This document shows positions 13,666 through 24,830 of a DNA stretch of 64,000 nt, piece after piece (the first letter of the stretch is position 1; every line of letters begins with the position of its first letter). Location of the stretch: positions 78,602,469 through 78,666,468 of the forward strand of contig CM060958.1 of the NCBI GenBank assembly GCA_030765055.1, given 5' to 3'. The notes beneath the pieces were generated by a model. The model worked only from the letters and a program-made list of their open reading frames with translations. It had not been told where the DNA came from and searched no databases. The translations under genes and the position numbers were made by a program. The DNA is from Mantis religiosa. Taxonomy: Eukaryota > Arthropoda > Insecta > Mantodea > Mantidae.

Positions 13666-13676
13666 TGTTAATTGAA

Positions 13677-14082
13677 CAAACTTTGGTTGGCGTTCGTTTG
13701 CAGAAAATGACTGAAGGAGAAGTCGTAGTTGGTAGCGCGTTGGGCACGTTGTGGGTTCGATTACCGCCGACTGCGCTCACGGACTTGACACTTAGGCGGA
13801 TGCCTTGGTGCTCATCCTCTTAGCAAGGCTCTCTTGTACCCATCATACCCTTCATCCATTTCAGGATTGTAGGATTAGGTGACGGAGGCTTGCGGCCGGA
13901 TGGCAGCTTATTCATTGTAAATGTTTGATCTCTTACGTCGCTCCAGTCGGGTTAAGGCCCATAGTGTTCCCCGGCATCATAACAGGCTGCACCGGTGGTG
14001 CCACTTCTGCTCTTGAAGCTCACGAGTGGATGACTATAGGAGCGGGAAGGACCAACTTTGGATGCTTTCGCACTGGTAATTA
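13677..14082. other. Unassigned, contains a tRNA-like patch
   Basis: At about 13712-13772 an A-box-like (tagttggtagcgcgttgggc) and a B-box-like (gtgggttcgattacc) motif are spaced as in a tRNA-derived SINE head. No tail or target duplication was found. Confidence 0.4.
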
Positions 14083-14084
14083 TA

Positions 14085-15506
14085 CACTCCTGGAAATGGA
14101 AATAAGAACACATTGACGCCGGTGTGTCAGACCCACCATACTTGCTCCGGACACTGCGAGAGGGCTGTACAAGCAATGATCACACGCACGGCACAGCGGA
14201 CACACCAGGAAAGGCGATGTTGGCCGTCGAATGGCACTAGCTGCGCAGCGTTTGGGCACCACCGCCGTCAGTGTCAGCCAGTTTGCCGTGGTATAAGGAG
14301 CTCCATCGCAGTCTTTAACACTGGTAGCATGCCGCGACAGCGTGGACGTGAACCGTATGTGCAGCTGACGGACTTTGAGCGAGGGCGTATAGTGGGTATG
14401 CGGAAGGCCGGGTGGACGTACCGCCGAATTGCTCAACACGTGGGGCGTGAGGTCTCCACAGTACATCGATGTTGTCGCCAGTGGTCGGCGGAAGGTGCAC
14501 GTGCCCGTCGACCTGGGACCGGACCGCAGCGACGCACGGATGCACGCCAAGACCGTCGGATCCTACGCAGTGCCGTAGGGGACCGCACCGCCACTTCCCA
14601 GCAAATTAGGGACACTGTTGCTCCTGGGGTATCGGCGAGGACCATTCGCAAGCGTCTCCATGAAGCTGGGCTACGGTCCCGCGCACCGTTAGGCCATCTT
14701 CCGCTCACGCCCCAACATCGTGTAGCCCGCCTCCACTGGTGTCGCGACAGGCGTGAATGGAGGGACGAATGGAGACCTGTCGTCTTCAGCGATGGGAGTC
14801 GCTTCTGCCTTGGTGCCAATGATGGTCGTATGCGTGTTTGGCGCCGTGCAGGTGAGCGCCAGAATCAGGACTGCATACGACCGAGGCACACAGGGCCAAC
14901 ACCCGGCATCATGGTGTGGGGAGCGATCTCCTACACCGGCCGTACACCTCTGGTGATCGTCGAGGGGACACTGAATAGTGCACGGTACATCCAAACCGTC
15001 ATCGAACCCATCGTTCTACCATTCCTAGACCAGCAAGGGAACTTGCTGTTCCAACAGGACAATGCACGTCCGCATGTATCCCGTGTAGACCAACGTGCTC
15101 TAGAAGGTGTAAGTCAACTACCCTGGCCAGCAAGATCTCCGGATCTGTCCCCCATTGAGCATGTTTGGGACTGGATGAAACGTCGTCTCACGCGGTCTGC
15201 ACGTTCAGCATGAACGCTGGTCCAACTGAGGCGCTGGCTGGAAATGGCATGGTAAGCCGTTCCACAGGACTACATCCAGCATCTCTACGATGTTCTCCAT
15301 GGGACAATAGCAGCCTGCATTGCTGCGAAAGGTGGATATACACGGTACTAGTGCCGACATTGTGCATGCTCTGTTGCCTGTGTCTATGTGCCTATGGTTC
15401 TGTCAGTGTGATCATGTGATGTATCTGACCCCAGGAATGTGTCAATAAAGTTTCCCCTTCCTGGGACAATGAATTCACGGTGTTCTTATTTCAATTTCCA
15501 GGAGTG
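14085..15506 (+). mobile_element. Tc1-like transposon, near full length (1422 bp)
   Basis: 27-bp terminal inverted repeats: CACTCCTGGAAATGGAAATA at 14085 and its complement ending at 15506, with a single mismatch noted. TA on both sides is the expected target duplication. One transposase gene is inside, followed by a possible poly-A signal (caataaag, about 15443). It is GC-richer than its surroundings, which suggests recent arrival or a different source. Only two in-frame stops break the gene, so this is a young copy. Confidence 0.95.
14329..15351 (+). pseudogene. Tc1 transposase, two premature stops
   Basis: Encodes a Tc1-family DDE transposase that would cut and rejoin the element's TIRs at TA sites. 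The start is taken at MPRQRGREPYV (ATG 14329), because the open frame upstream to 14113 lacks family similarity. The N-terminus has two helix-turn-helix parts (FERGRIVGMRKAGWTYRRIA; then RTIRKRLHEAGLRSR). Catalytic residues: Asp in FSDGSRF (codon 14791), Asp in QQDNARPH (15058) and Glu in SPIEHVW (15157). The second-to-third spacing is 32 residues, where Tc1 family members normally have 34. In-frame TGA (15211-15213) and TAA (15253-15255) interrupt the C-terminus. The frame then stays open to TAG at 15349-15351 (..LRRWLEMAW, AKGGYTRY). Both stops look like C-to-T changes from CGA and CAA/CAG codons. The copy is probably inactive as it stands. Confidence 0.93.
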
Positions 15507-15511
15507 TAGGT

Positions 15512-16330
15512 CTATATTATTTATTTATTTATTTAGTCTCCAAAAGAAGTAATTCTATTTTACCAGTAAGGTATGTTAGTGTTCTAGTTACAAAAACACA
15601 AGTACAAATAGCAAAATAACAGAACATGATAAATATTTGGCCAATAAAGTGCTCAAAAGCTGAAGTGCAACATTTTGTAAGCAATACATTAAACAACGGC
15701 GTTTGGAGATCTGTATTACAATATGAAAGATGTTGAATAAGATTATATCTCTTTTTGGAATGAAGATCACATCTAAATATTAAGTGTTCAACACTTTCAT
15801 AAACTCTTTCATATTTACATAGGTATCCATCGAGAGAGTCTATATGGAATCTTCGAAAGTAAGTTTTAAATTTCCTACGTCCGGTAGCAAACTGGGTCAA
15901 AATAAAATTAGGTGAAAAGTACTTGCAGTTTACAGATCAATAACAGTAAGAAAAAATAAATTTCGAGTGATTTGTTCTTTATCGCTGTTTATGCAAGTGC
16001 TATTCCACATTTAAAAAGTTTATTTTTTTTTTCATTTTTTAAAATGTGAGTGCAGATTCTTTAAAACTGAATTCCTTTTGGGTTAGTGCGTAACAAGCAA
16101 TTTCATCGGCCCTCTCTTTGCCATGTATACCCAATATGACCTCTAACCCATGTGATACTCAACGTGATTGGTGTTTGTTATAATATCGTTACTTAGTTTA
16201 GTAGCAAGTAAATATGTACTGTATTTATCTCTAATAACACTGACAGATGCCTGGGAATCACTGTATACACATGAGCTATAGTTACAGATGTATTATTTTA
16301 TCTTGATAGGAATCTTGTGCGGTAGGGATG
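15512..16330 (-). pseudogene. Non-LTR retrotransposon 3' end (RNase H and C-terminus)
   Basis: Minus-strand relic. At about 16330-16150 a segment reads YSDSQASVSVIRDKYS (RNase H Asp motif), followed after a frame change by GIHGKERADEIACYALTQ (the second RNase H motif with Asp). After an interruption, the frame at 15900-15529 reads QFATGRRKFKTYFRRFHID then ESVEHLIFRCDLHSKKRYNL, the usual post-RNase-H zinc-knuckle-like tail of jockey/R1-type elements, with the Cys pattern eroded. The minus-strand 3' end is an (AAAT)n tail (about 15512-15537) directly beside the Tc1 TIR. It is 5' truncated and dead. Confidence 0.75.
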
Positions 16331-16419
16331 AGTAGCAACTGTGGTGGGGATAGTGCACCTATCGCCACAATGCGTCACACGCTTAAGATTACGAGAGGGG
16401 AGGGCGGTGCATAAGGTGT

Positions 16420-16825
16420 CTAAAAACATATTTCATTCTCGAAGCCTGTTTTGCAGCTCTTATAAACTAAGTTGTAATTCTTACTATGGTAGTACTCTCC
16501 ACGCTGTTGTTGGATCTTAAATAGTACATAGATATTTGGAACAAAACCCTGTTCTCCTCCAGCAGGCAAGATAAACAACTGTCGGCCTTTCAATATCGCT
16601 GCAGAGTCCCTGTAACGTATTTCACTCCAGGCGTATGATCCAGTATGTGCTGTACTTATATAAGTTTCATCCATATAAACTTCACTTCGATATCTCCGAA
16701 TATTTCGTAAATACTTAAGCCTTTTTGCACGTATGGTGCGATGTTCGATTAAAATTTGTCTGTCACGCTTAGTGTTTTTTTTTCCAAATAATCCTAGCTT
16801 CAAAAGAACTCTTCTTAATATTTAG
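16420..16825 (-). pseudogene. IS630-like transposase fragment (first half of DDE domain)
   Basis: Minus-strand frame of about 130 codons. It reads LLKLGLFGKKN, then RAKRLKYLRNIRRYRS, then the first catalytic block VYMDETYISTAHTGSYAWS, then KGRQLFILPAGGEQGFV and YYHSKNYNLVYK. This order matches insect IS630/Tc1-related transposases, in which a YLDETW-like motif is followed by a KGKRLIILHAG-like strand. The second Asp and the final acidic residue are missing, so it is a truncated, inactive fragment. No ATG starts it; the frame opens from upstream through a TTG. TIRs were not identified. It is a different subfamily from the C-terminal pieces at 20.9 and 28.5 kb, or simply non-overlapping with them. 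Confidence 0.65.
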
Positions 16826-18067
16826 ACACTGCCTTGGAAGTCAGTAGAATTTTTAGCTTCATAAGCACTTTCTTCAAAGTTAGTCTTTGTTTCTCTGTGC
16901 TTTAAAAATTATTCATAGTTTGCCTAACTACTTCTGGATTAAAACATCCAAATTATATTTTGTGCATGTTCTTAATCTTTGTTTACTGGGCATAGAGAAG
17001 GACGTTGTTGCACTGGCACCAATGGATTTTCTTTCCTTAATAACTCTCCTAAACTGCTTTCAAACACAACTGTTGCCTCAAATGCCCTTCCCCAGATTTT
17101 TATAGCTGACCCAGACGATTGTTCGTTTTTTATAAATCTATGGATATTGGTTATTACTTCTCGTGTTTTTAAATGTAGCACTTTATTTCCTAATGTGCTG
17201 CTAGGAGGCGTCATTTATAAATGCCCTCTTGGAACTAGGAGACAAGCACATTTTGAAACAAGCTGTAGTGTTACCGAGTAGCTCTGCACGTGTTTCGTTG
17301 CTCGCAGCTGGTACTCAACTGACCTGCCCTCCCCTCCAGTTGTAACCGTTCTGAGGTGGACTCGTCCAGATACCACTGCGCATCGCTCTGCACTTTTCAA
17401 GATAAGTTACATCTGTACTACTGCGGTAATAGTTGGTCTATATTGTCCATGTGGGTCTTCCGGGTCCGGTCACCCTTATTAGCTCTCACCTCATCCCTCC
17501 TCCCAGAACTCACTGTAAAAGCACAAAGGATCCTGTGAGCCAACTTCTGCTGATTTGACTTTAACTTTTGTGGGAAATGGAGGCATTAAATCCCTTCTCG
17601 GCTTAAAAAATCTGATAAAAATGGTTGGTATCGTTTGCTCCCTAGGTGTGCAAAATAAATTTTTTTTTCTAAGGCTCTGAAACATAAATAGTATAATGTG
17701 AAATTGAAAATATGTCCGTAATTTCGTAATCCTATTATTAGTAATAGCCAGGGTTGTAAGAAAATTACGTTATGTATAAAAGATAAAGGGGAGGGCTCGC
17801 CATAAAAACTTTTATCCACATCATTGAGCGATAATTTGGTTAAGAACCAAATGAACCAAGGGAAGAACCAAAGGAAGGAGGTAAATTAAATAGATTAAAT
17901 CGCTCTTCCAGTTTAAAAGGCTATCCAAGAATGTTGGGCGCCCAGCTGTAAAATAGTTCAATTGAATAGGGGCTTATAAAACCATAATTTGATCAGCACA
18001 GAGAAAAGTTATCCACTGCAAATGCCAATAAAACAAATTTCCCATAAATTCCAGCCTACTTAACATC
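16826..18067. other. No gene recognised
   Basis: Open frames up to 100 codons (16979-17281 +, 16972-17214 -) overlap on opposite strands and carry no motif. Confidence 0.45.
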
Positions 18068-18231
18068 TTTGCAGCGTTGGGTAGCGTATATGCCTCACAT
18101 TTAAATGTCCCTAGTTTGAATCTCGGTTAGAATGAGTTATCTGGATAAGCTTACTTTTTATGGGCTTATTTGAGGATTACTTCACCCATTTCATTCATGG
18201 CTTACTTTGGGAAAACATAACTAGATGAAAA
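18068..18231 (+). repeat. SINE-A copy 4, degenerate
   Basis: Recognisable by ttgggtagcgtatatgcctc, a B box tagtttgaatctcgg, gagttatctggataag and ttcacccatttcattcat. The middle is shortened, and this is the oldest-looking copy of the family here. Confidence 0.7.
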
Positions 18232-18412
18232 ATAACAATTCAGCCATATTGCACTCCTTATATCATTTAGCCAGCCTCCGTTTAAAGTGCCAAGTAAGAA
18301 TAGTTTTGCTATAATAAAACAAAATATCATTTGCATTTAAATTTCGTAAAATAATAGATATGCTTTGTATTACATATCATTAGGTTAATCAAACTTAGAG
18401 AGATCCTCACGG

Positions 18413-18625
18413 CCACCCCAGTAGTTTCATTTAGAACTGGGGTGGACATCTTCAGTGTTGTAAGTATATCGAGAGAACTGTCAGTATAAACATAGCATTG
18501 GCAGTCAGCACTTCAGACGTGTCATTACCTTTTCCGAGAGGACTGACTGAGCCACTGAGGATGTCTACTGCAGTTGTGGACGAAACGTCTGAAACATCTA
18601 TAGCAGACCATACATAACAGCCCGG
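18413..18625. repeat. Hairpin and relative of the 7.5-kb foldback core
   Basis: A perfect 10-bp stem, ccaccccagt / actggggtgg, with a 13-nt loop lies at about 18413-18445. Downstream, gtggacgaaacgtctg and cagcccgg echo motifs of the 7.5-kb foldback, suggesting a diverged relative. Confidence 0.45.
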
Positions 18626-18813
18626 TAATAACTTGTTATAAATTAATGGACAGCAGTATTTTGAAATGCCCATTTAATTTGTCTATGGTACGTGTATTAT
18701 ATCATATTTTACATTCTCTGCCACCTGTAAATAGATACTGAGATTTCGTTGAACATACGTGTTTAGAGGCCCTCTAAATTTAAAAAGGAAGCTTTTATAG
18801 AAAACACTCTATC

Positions 18814-18858
18814 TGTGTGTGTGCGTGCGTGCGTGCGCGCGCGTGTGTGTGTGTGTGA
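18814..18858. repeat. (TG)n/(CG) microsatellite
   Basis: Alternating TG with GCGTGC variants, about 45 bp. Confidence 0.95.
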
Positions 18859-20615
18859 ACAATATAACTCGGAAACAAAAAGTCAATTAAATACCACACC
18901 CAAGGATTCGAGACGAAGATTTTCAAGAAAATAGTCCCACACAAAACATCTTTTACATGGAATCTAGTTATTTTTCAATGTAGTTTCTAAATTAGAAGGC
19001 AAGATGTTGGTTGGCAAATTAAATCGCATATTGCTGTATGATTGGGACACTTACTCAACATTCTGTAGCGTAAGTGTGGGATTTTTAGCCAAGGAGAACA
19101 CCTCGCCAACTACGACCTATGTGGAATATATTGTGACTACATCCCCTAGAACAAGCCTGGGGAAGAGTACTCCGCAGTCGTGAACGGAGTACTCGCTCTC
19201 CTCCTAACGTGTTGTTCAGGAATTAGGTGAAACCGGTTTTGCCTTGGATTTTCGATGGTTTTCTGCTATAGTGAACTAGAAGGGAGGAAAAGTAGGAGAA
19301 TGTTTTGACACCTTGTGAGTAGATACTTTTCTCCAGGTCGGTCCTGGAACAAATGAATAAAGCGAAGCAGCTACTGGAGGCTATAACTACAGGTAGACTG
19401 CTACAGAAATTTGGGTGTTGCCCAACAGTTTCTGGGTCGACGTCTATTCCATTACTGAGAGGGCGATAAACGATCAGAACCAGGCAACTTTCTAATAACC
19501 ATAAAGAATACGGTTTCCTATGAGCAAGCATCCACACCATGTGTTCTCTCTATTCTATGAAGAGTTAATGTCATAGAACATCATTCTGAACCTTTATATA
19601 TATCTTCATGCGGTTACACCAAATAATTCATTAGTTACTATTTTGTTTGAAAATATTGCAAAAACTACTTACTAAATAAATGTTCTATGCCAGAAAAGTA
19701 AAACTAAAAATTAGAAACTTAGGATATCACTAATTTTTTTATATATACACTTAAAACATTTTTTTTATAAATTCTTTTAACTTGTGTTGTCACAATGCTT
19801 TTTAGAAAGTTGTAACATTTTCATATTTTAACATGACGTGAGTATTTATAAGAGGAGGGAAGTGTGAAGTTTCTTATTTGCATATTATGGACCTAGCCTG
19901 TAAGTTTCACTAAGCTAAATGAACACTTTGACACGTGGAAGTTTTTTGTACTGAAAAGTATTATAAAAAAGTTTCTCAGAAGAGTTTTAAAGTAAAGGTT
20001 GTTCAAATCTTATCTCTCTGTAATCTTTGTAGGGGGCCTAAAATTCTCATGCTGCACGCATGGGACCCTTCTTCTGTTTCTTCTGCACCAAGTTTAACTA
20101 TTTCGGCTTCCGGTGGGATTACTTTTTATCACATTGAGTAGAAGTGGCATTCCGCTGAAGCTAAGGACTATCTCGTTATTCACTGATCTTTATCTCTCAT
20201 TCATTTACACTGAGGCCTAACATGATTTCTCTGAGCTCTTGTGTTTCCTTGCGGTCTACGTTGAAATCTGCAGCAGATGCAACTACAAGCTCAATAAAGT
20301 TTCTTTCGGATACCTAACTCCATATTAGGGAGTGTAAACATTCATTTATATTTGTTTTCCCTGATATGCACCTTCTCAACAGCTCATAATATGCTAAATG
20401 ACTGTACAATGACAGCAATTTCTTCACATCCCTTTTAAAAGCACTCTTCACATTTTGTGTACAACTTTGGTGGTGGTTCTTCGACGATGACACTGTTTTA
20501 GAAGTTACAGGAGTTCTCACCAACAGGGCACTGAGATGCATAGGCCCATTATCTGTGGTACTGCAACAGTACATTGTAGCATATATTGTAGATTTAATTT
20601 TGTGAACATATGGAC
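18859..20615. other. No gene recognised
   Basis: AT-rich. Open frames of 105 codons (19223-19540 -) and 119 codons (20314-20673 -) show no motif; the latter runs into the A-element end. Confidence 0.45.
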
Positions 20616-20617
20616 TA

Positions 20618-22277
20618 CTATGTGTTTCAAATGGGAAGAGTTCTGGAGTCCAGCTAATCAGATGCCGTATCACACTCAGCGTTGCCAGCTTGTTATTCCA
20701 CTCCTTTTATATTTCCCTCTCTCTCACACACTCATACAACGTGCAGGTCTGCTTGGCGCAGACGTAAGGGTAAGCAAATTATATTTTACAAACTTTTACG
20801 ATGATGCAGTTGCCAAAATCAACATTGGAAAAAACATTTTCGCAAATTATGTATATTTTAAAATACTATAACTATAATTATAGTTTATGAACTACCTGTT
20901 TTTCTAATCCAATGGAACTGCCAGTGGCTCATCCATATCGCTGTCAATGTCACTTCCGTTAAGAGACAATTCGTCATTGTCACTGTCTGCATCGTCTGAG
21001 TCTTGCAAATTTATGATTATAGGTTCCAAAATCTCGTCACGTGCTATTTCTTTCTTAAAATCGTCTTCTCGAAGGTTTTCTGCATGTCTCACGCAGTTTT
21101 CCCAGACCTGTTGTGACACCTTGTCAATTTCTTCGTGAACAAGTCGTTTAACGTCCGTCAGTTTAAAAGTATTATTTCTGTTTGCAATTCCCCTTTTTAT
21201 TTGAGCCCACACCAACTCAATTGGATTATATTGGCAGTGGTAAGCTGGGAGGCGTATTACCTCGTGTCCCATTTCAATTGCAAGTTGATCAATCTGATTC
21301 ACTTTTTCCGTGTTTTTTAAACGGAAGTACTCTTTGCTATAACTCAGTTTTAGTCTCTTTTTCCGAAAATTTTTTGAAGAATGTGTACAACTTAAAACTA
21401 ATACTTCGAACCTGACTTCACAATACCAGCCCTTTTCACTCGCCACTAAATTCACCGCGAGAAGTCATTGCACTATTTAACTCTTACTCTACTATTCTGT
21501 AAAGAACAACTGAATGATATTGATCTGAACTCTCCAGAGTAAATAAACACTTCTTATCCAGCATTCATTTATAAACATAAGCATACAGCATTCCACAGGC
21601 TAACAGGAAATGAAGTGTTTGCGCTTTCTCGAATTTAACACCTTGACTTATTTATTCACAGTGCTTCTTTTATCCGTCATGTCAGTAGTTTAAATTTCAG
21701 TTATGAGTAATTAAAAGTATATGTACATACATACACACCAACCACTTTGAACTCTCTAGAGTAAATAGAGTTTACAAACCATTCATAAACAAAGATATGT
21801 GACCAGACACGTTTTGCCAGGCTAGCAGGAAATTTATTGTTTCCTCTCGCTCGAATTAGATTATTCAGAGTAATTCTTTAATCACGTCATGTCAAACATT
21901 TACGTTTCAGTTCTGAGTAATTACAAATATACGTACACGCATACATGTCAAATTCATACAGTGCTTACGTCGCGATTTATTGTTATAATACAGGTAATAG
22001 TGGTTTATTTATTTGTATTAGAAAAACTATTTGAGCTAAAAGTATGAAGTTTTCATGGTTATGTTACATACATCACTCTCTACCTTCCACATGGATCAGT
22101 TTCGGCAAAATCTGAATTTTTGTCTTAGCACGAATAGTAATTCATAAGATTGATTAGGTTGGCGCTCCTCACACGCCACTTAGCGGAAATGCAATACGAC
22201 AACACCGCAGGACTCCAATTGGTTGCTCACCTAGGAGAGCTCAAGGACAAACTTCTTTCTATTTGAAACAGATAATA
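20618..22277 (-). mobile_element. Family-A IS630/Tc1-like element, copy 1 (about 1.66 kb)
   Basis: The left end CTATGTGTTTCAAATGGGAA and the diverged right end (..tatttgaaacagataat) form TIRs, with TA before the left end. It matches the copy at 28168-29827 over essentially its whole length. It contains one transposase C-terminal frame on the minus strand and otherwise AT-rich filler with no N-terminal half. It is a non-autonomous deletion derivative. Confidence 0.85.
20905..21455 (-). pseudogene. IS630-like transposase, C-terminal portion with acidic tail
   Basis: Minus-strand frame of 183 codons. Residues about 60-100 read EMGHEVIRLPAYHCQYNPIE then LVWAQIKRGIANRNNTF, the DDE third-catalytic-residue block of insect IS630/Tc1-like transposases (the Glu of NPIEL is the likely catalytic residue). 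It continues with a helical region (VWENCVRHAENLREDDFKKE) and a strongly acidic tail rich in Asp/Ser (DSDDADSDNDE, DIDSDMDE), which these proteins usually have. The first two catalytic Asp blocks and the DNA-binding domain are absent. The first about 55 residues look unlike the family. The frame has stayed open here, but copy 2 is shortened, so I call it a relic. Confidence 0.75.
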
Positions 22278-23744
22278 TTTCTCTTTATTGCACTGTGATA
22301 ATTGGCCAGCTTCACCACTGTGTCTTACTTCAAGCAACCAGAGTTTCTTATCCAATGCGATACCCTTCATCTTCCATGGGTGAGCTATATTTTTTAATCT
22401 GCTTCCGAAAATCATTATTCTTATCCTGAAATAAGTGAATGAAAAGGGTACACTAATCCTGTGTTAAGAAATCACTGTTTATAGAAACAGTCCATCAAAG
22501 ATAGGAGCTAAATCACAGAGGAAGTGGCCTGTATGATAATAGCGCCACTTTCCTCATGAAAAGATACGCTACTGTTTTCAAATGACAGTATTTGTTATTT
22601 TAGCAAGTATCAAGAAAGGCTACCAGAAGAGAAACATTCTAACACTGTCAGACAACCAAGCGTGAAGATCCTGTGGTTAAGTTCTGTCTGGTGTAGGAAT
22701 GCCTCAGGGACCTCAACCACACTGGCTGAATACCGTTCAGTAAGAGGGTGCCTGGACATGCAAGGAACCTGGGTAATGAAAGGAGTCAAGATATCATTTA
22801 TTGAACCTGAACTGACTTTCGAAAGGACGAGACAAGTAGACTGTCAAATCCTGGAACCTTAAGTTAAGTAATTGCCGTTGGCATTCGGTTAAAGGATGCA
22901 GATGTCAAATATCTTTATTAAAAACCTTGATAGAAGTAAAAAGAACTCAAGTTAAACAGGATTAATCTCTCTTCGAATAGCATTCTGCTGCTAAAGATAA
23001 CCTACAAAAATTTAGTCACAATGCTTATCCAACTTGCCCTAGGTATCCTGAGGGTGATAAACCGCTAGTTAAACTACTTTCTGATTGTGACGCTTTAGCA
23101 AAGTGCTCAGCTCTCCGGAAAGCATTTTACGAAATTGGATGAGTTGTCTTCTACTTAGAAGTTTATAGTACTTCATTTTAAACAGGGAACTAGTTGGCTG
23201 AAAGATAACGAGGGGGGTCGCACAATACACCTTTAAATACCTCGCAGCGGAAGGCTGCTTGAACATTTTGCATCTCCATTTGTTGATACTAATACACAGC
23301 ATTCTACATTTTGAAATAGACCTCTCCCAAAGGAATTCAGCTCCATATACTTCAACAGAATTGGAGTTTTGAGTGACGTTATACACATATTCTCCTTTAT
23401 TATGGTATTGTGTGTTGTATCATTCATAATAGTTACTCTTTTATTACCCGGGGAGTACTTCAAAATCTATTACTACTCCGTCAATACATCGACTGTACCT
23501 ATGCCATACAAGTGTGTCCACGCTTGTGCCAAGTACCATCGTATGACACAGTGTTGTGAACAATTTCTTTACCACAAAGTTCTGGGTCCTCCAGGGCTTT
23601 TCTTACAACATTGTCATTTTATAACCAGTAAGGCTCGGAGCTGGCATATATATCTCCCAGGAAAACTGCTACAAATTGTGTAGCCCCTTTCCAAACGAGA
23701 GGACTGCATGTAGCATTGTTTTTGCGCAACTCCTAGGAAGGTCA
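22278..23744. other. No gene recognised
   Basis: Open frames up to 105 codons (23069-23386 -) lack motifs, and no repeat partner was seen in the window. Confidence 0.45.
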
Positions 23745-24830
23745 AGATGTATAGATATAGTCGACATGAAATATTCAAATCAATGGCTGGGATTTGAACC
23801 ACGGATCTTCTGTTTTCCGTCCAGTCACTCTTACCCATTGAGCTACCATGGCCAGCGTGACGTCCTGACATTAAATTCTCCAATTGACTTATATTTCCCC
23901 GGTAGACCACTAGGGGCTCTCGTATCCGACATACACAGTTTGTGGCGACTTACTATCGTAAGTACTTAAATCCCAGGCTTCATCATTAAACTCTTATTAT
24001 TTAAATTAACTGATGGAAATTAATCATTTTGTTACACTAGCCGTATACAGACTAAGGTTTTGGATAGATAGTCAACATGAAGAATTCAATTCCGTGGCCG
24101 GGATTTGAACCACGGATCTCCTGGTTTCCGTCCAGTCACTCATACGTTGGCCATAGTAGGTCAATGGGTAAGAGTGACTGGACGGGAACCAGGAGATCCG
24201 TGGTTCAAATCATGGCCATGGCATTGAAATTTTCATGTCGACCGTTCCCGTAGGGGAGGGGATCCGTCCCCTTCAGCTGCTTTAGTGCGAGCGCTGCGGA
24301 CCCTTAGCACTCGTGGTACCTCTGACGCTACCAGAGGAACCTCGGGCCGAACATTTGAGCCCCTCCCTAAATGGGAGTTGTTCGGATTGGGTTGGACCCG
24401 AGGGGGGAGTGTGTTCACGAAACCCGTGAGAAATCGAGTATCTCCGGCCAGGCCTCTGCTGCCCGGAGGGGGCAGAGGGTTGCTTAAAAAATCCCGGGTA
24501 CTAGCCTGCAGAGTTAGTAGAAGGTGTGTTAGATCACCAGGCGGCCACACCGAGGTTTTCGGTAGTCTTCCCTGCGGGGTTGACGCGCGTAAGCGGCGTA
24601 TCCACTTCCACCCATCTTGAAGTTGCTGTCGATGAGGGGGGGCTTTTTAGACCCCAGGTATTGCCCTACGGAAAGACCCCCCGGAGTTTTCCATCGTTCC
24701 CAGGTAACAGAGGCAGGGGTCTTTGAACTTTCGACAATTGAACTTTGAACTTTGTCGACTCTATGTATCCAAAACCTTAGCCTACATACGGTTAGTGTAA
24801 TGAAATGATTAATTTCCATCAATTAACTTA
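23745..24830. repeat. SINE-B palindromic locus, interrupted by family G
   Basis: A reverse-oriented one-and-a-half unit (tRNA-like cores at about 23790-23856 and 24090-24145) is joined head to head with a forward half unit (core about 24148-24225). Near-perfect arms at about 24084-24140 and 24171-24228 flank a 30-bp centre. Outer arms (ggaaattaatcatttt.. at 24013 and its complement ending near 24822) would pair as well. The forward unit is split at 24242 by family G with the duplication tgtcgac. B boxes (gatttgaaccacgg and complement) are intact in most cores. Confidence 0.8.
24243..24752 (-). mobile_element. Family-G GC-rich retroposed repeat, copy 2
   Basis: 510 bp inserted into SINE-B and bracketed by tgtcgac (24236-24242 and 24753-24759). 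On the minus strand the 3' end reads ..cccctacgggaacg, shared with the other copies. A minus-strand frame (24550-24285) includes PPGDLTHLLLTLQASTRDF and VQPNPNNSHLGRGSNVRPEV. Equivalent residues can be read, with stops, in the other two copies (PNPNNS followed by a GSNVR-like segment), which supports an ancestral coding strand in this orientation. The family is unnamed. Confidence 0.8.

Noticed and set aside
14080..14994. Minus-strand frames of 76-156 codons inside the Tc1 element
   Set aside because: Shadows of the plus-strand transposase; no motifs.
20314..20673. 119-codon minus-strand frame as a gene
   Set aside because: It overlaps the family-A terminus and has no recognisable domain; codon content looks random.
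24285..24620. 111-codon plus-strand frame in family-G copy 2
   Set aside because: A GC-rich stretch is open on both strands. The minus-strand frame is the one shared with other copies, so the plus-strand frame is treated as a shadow.
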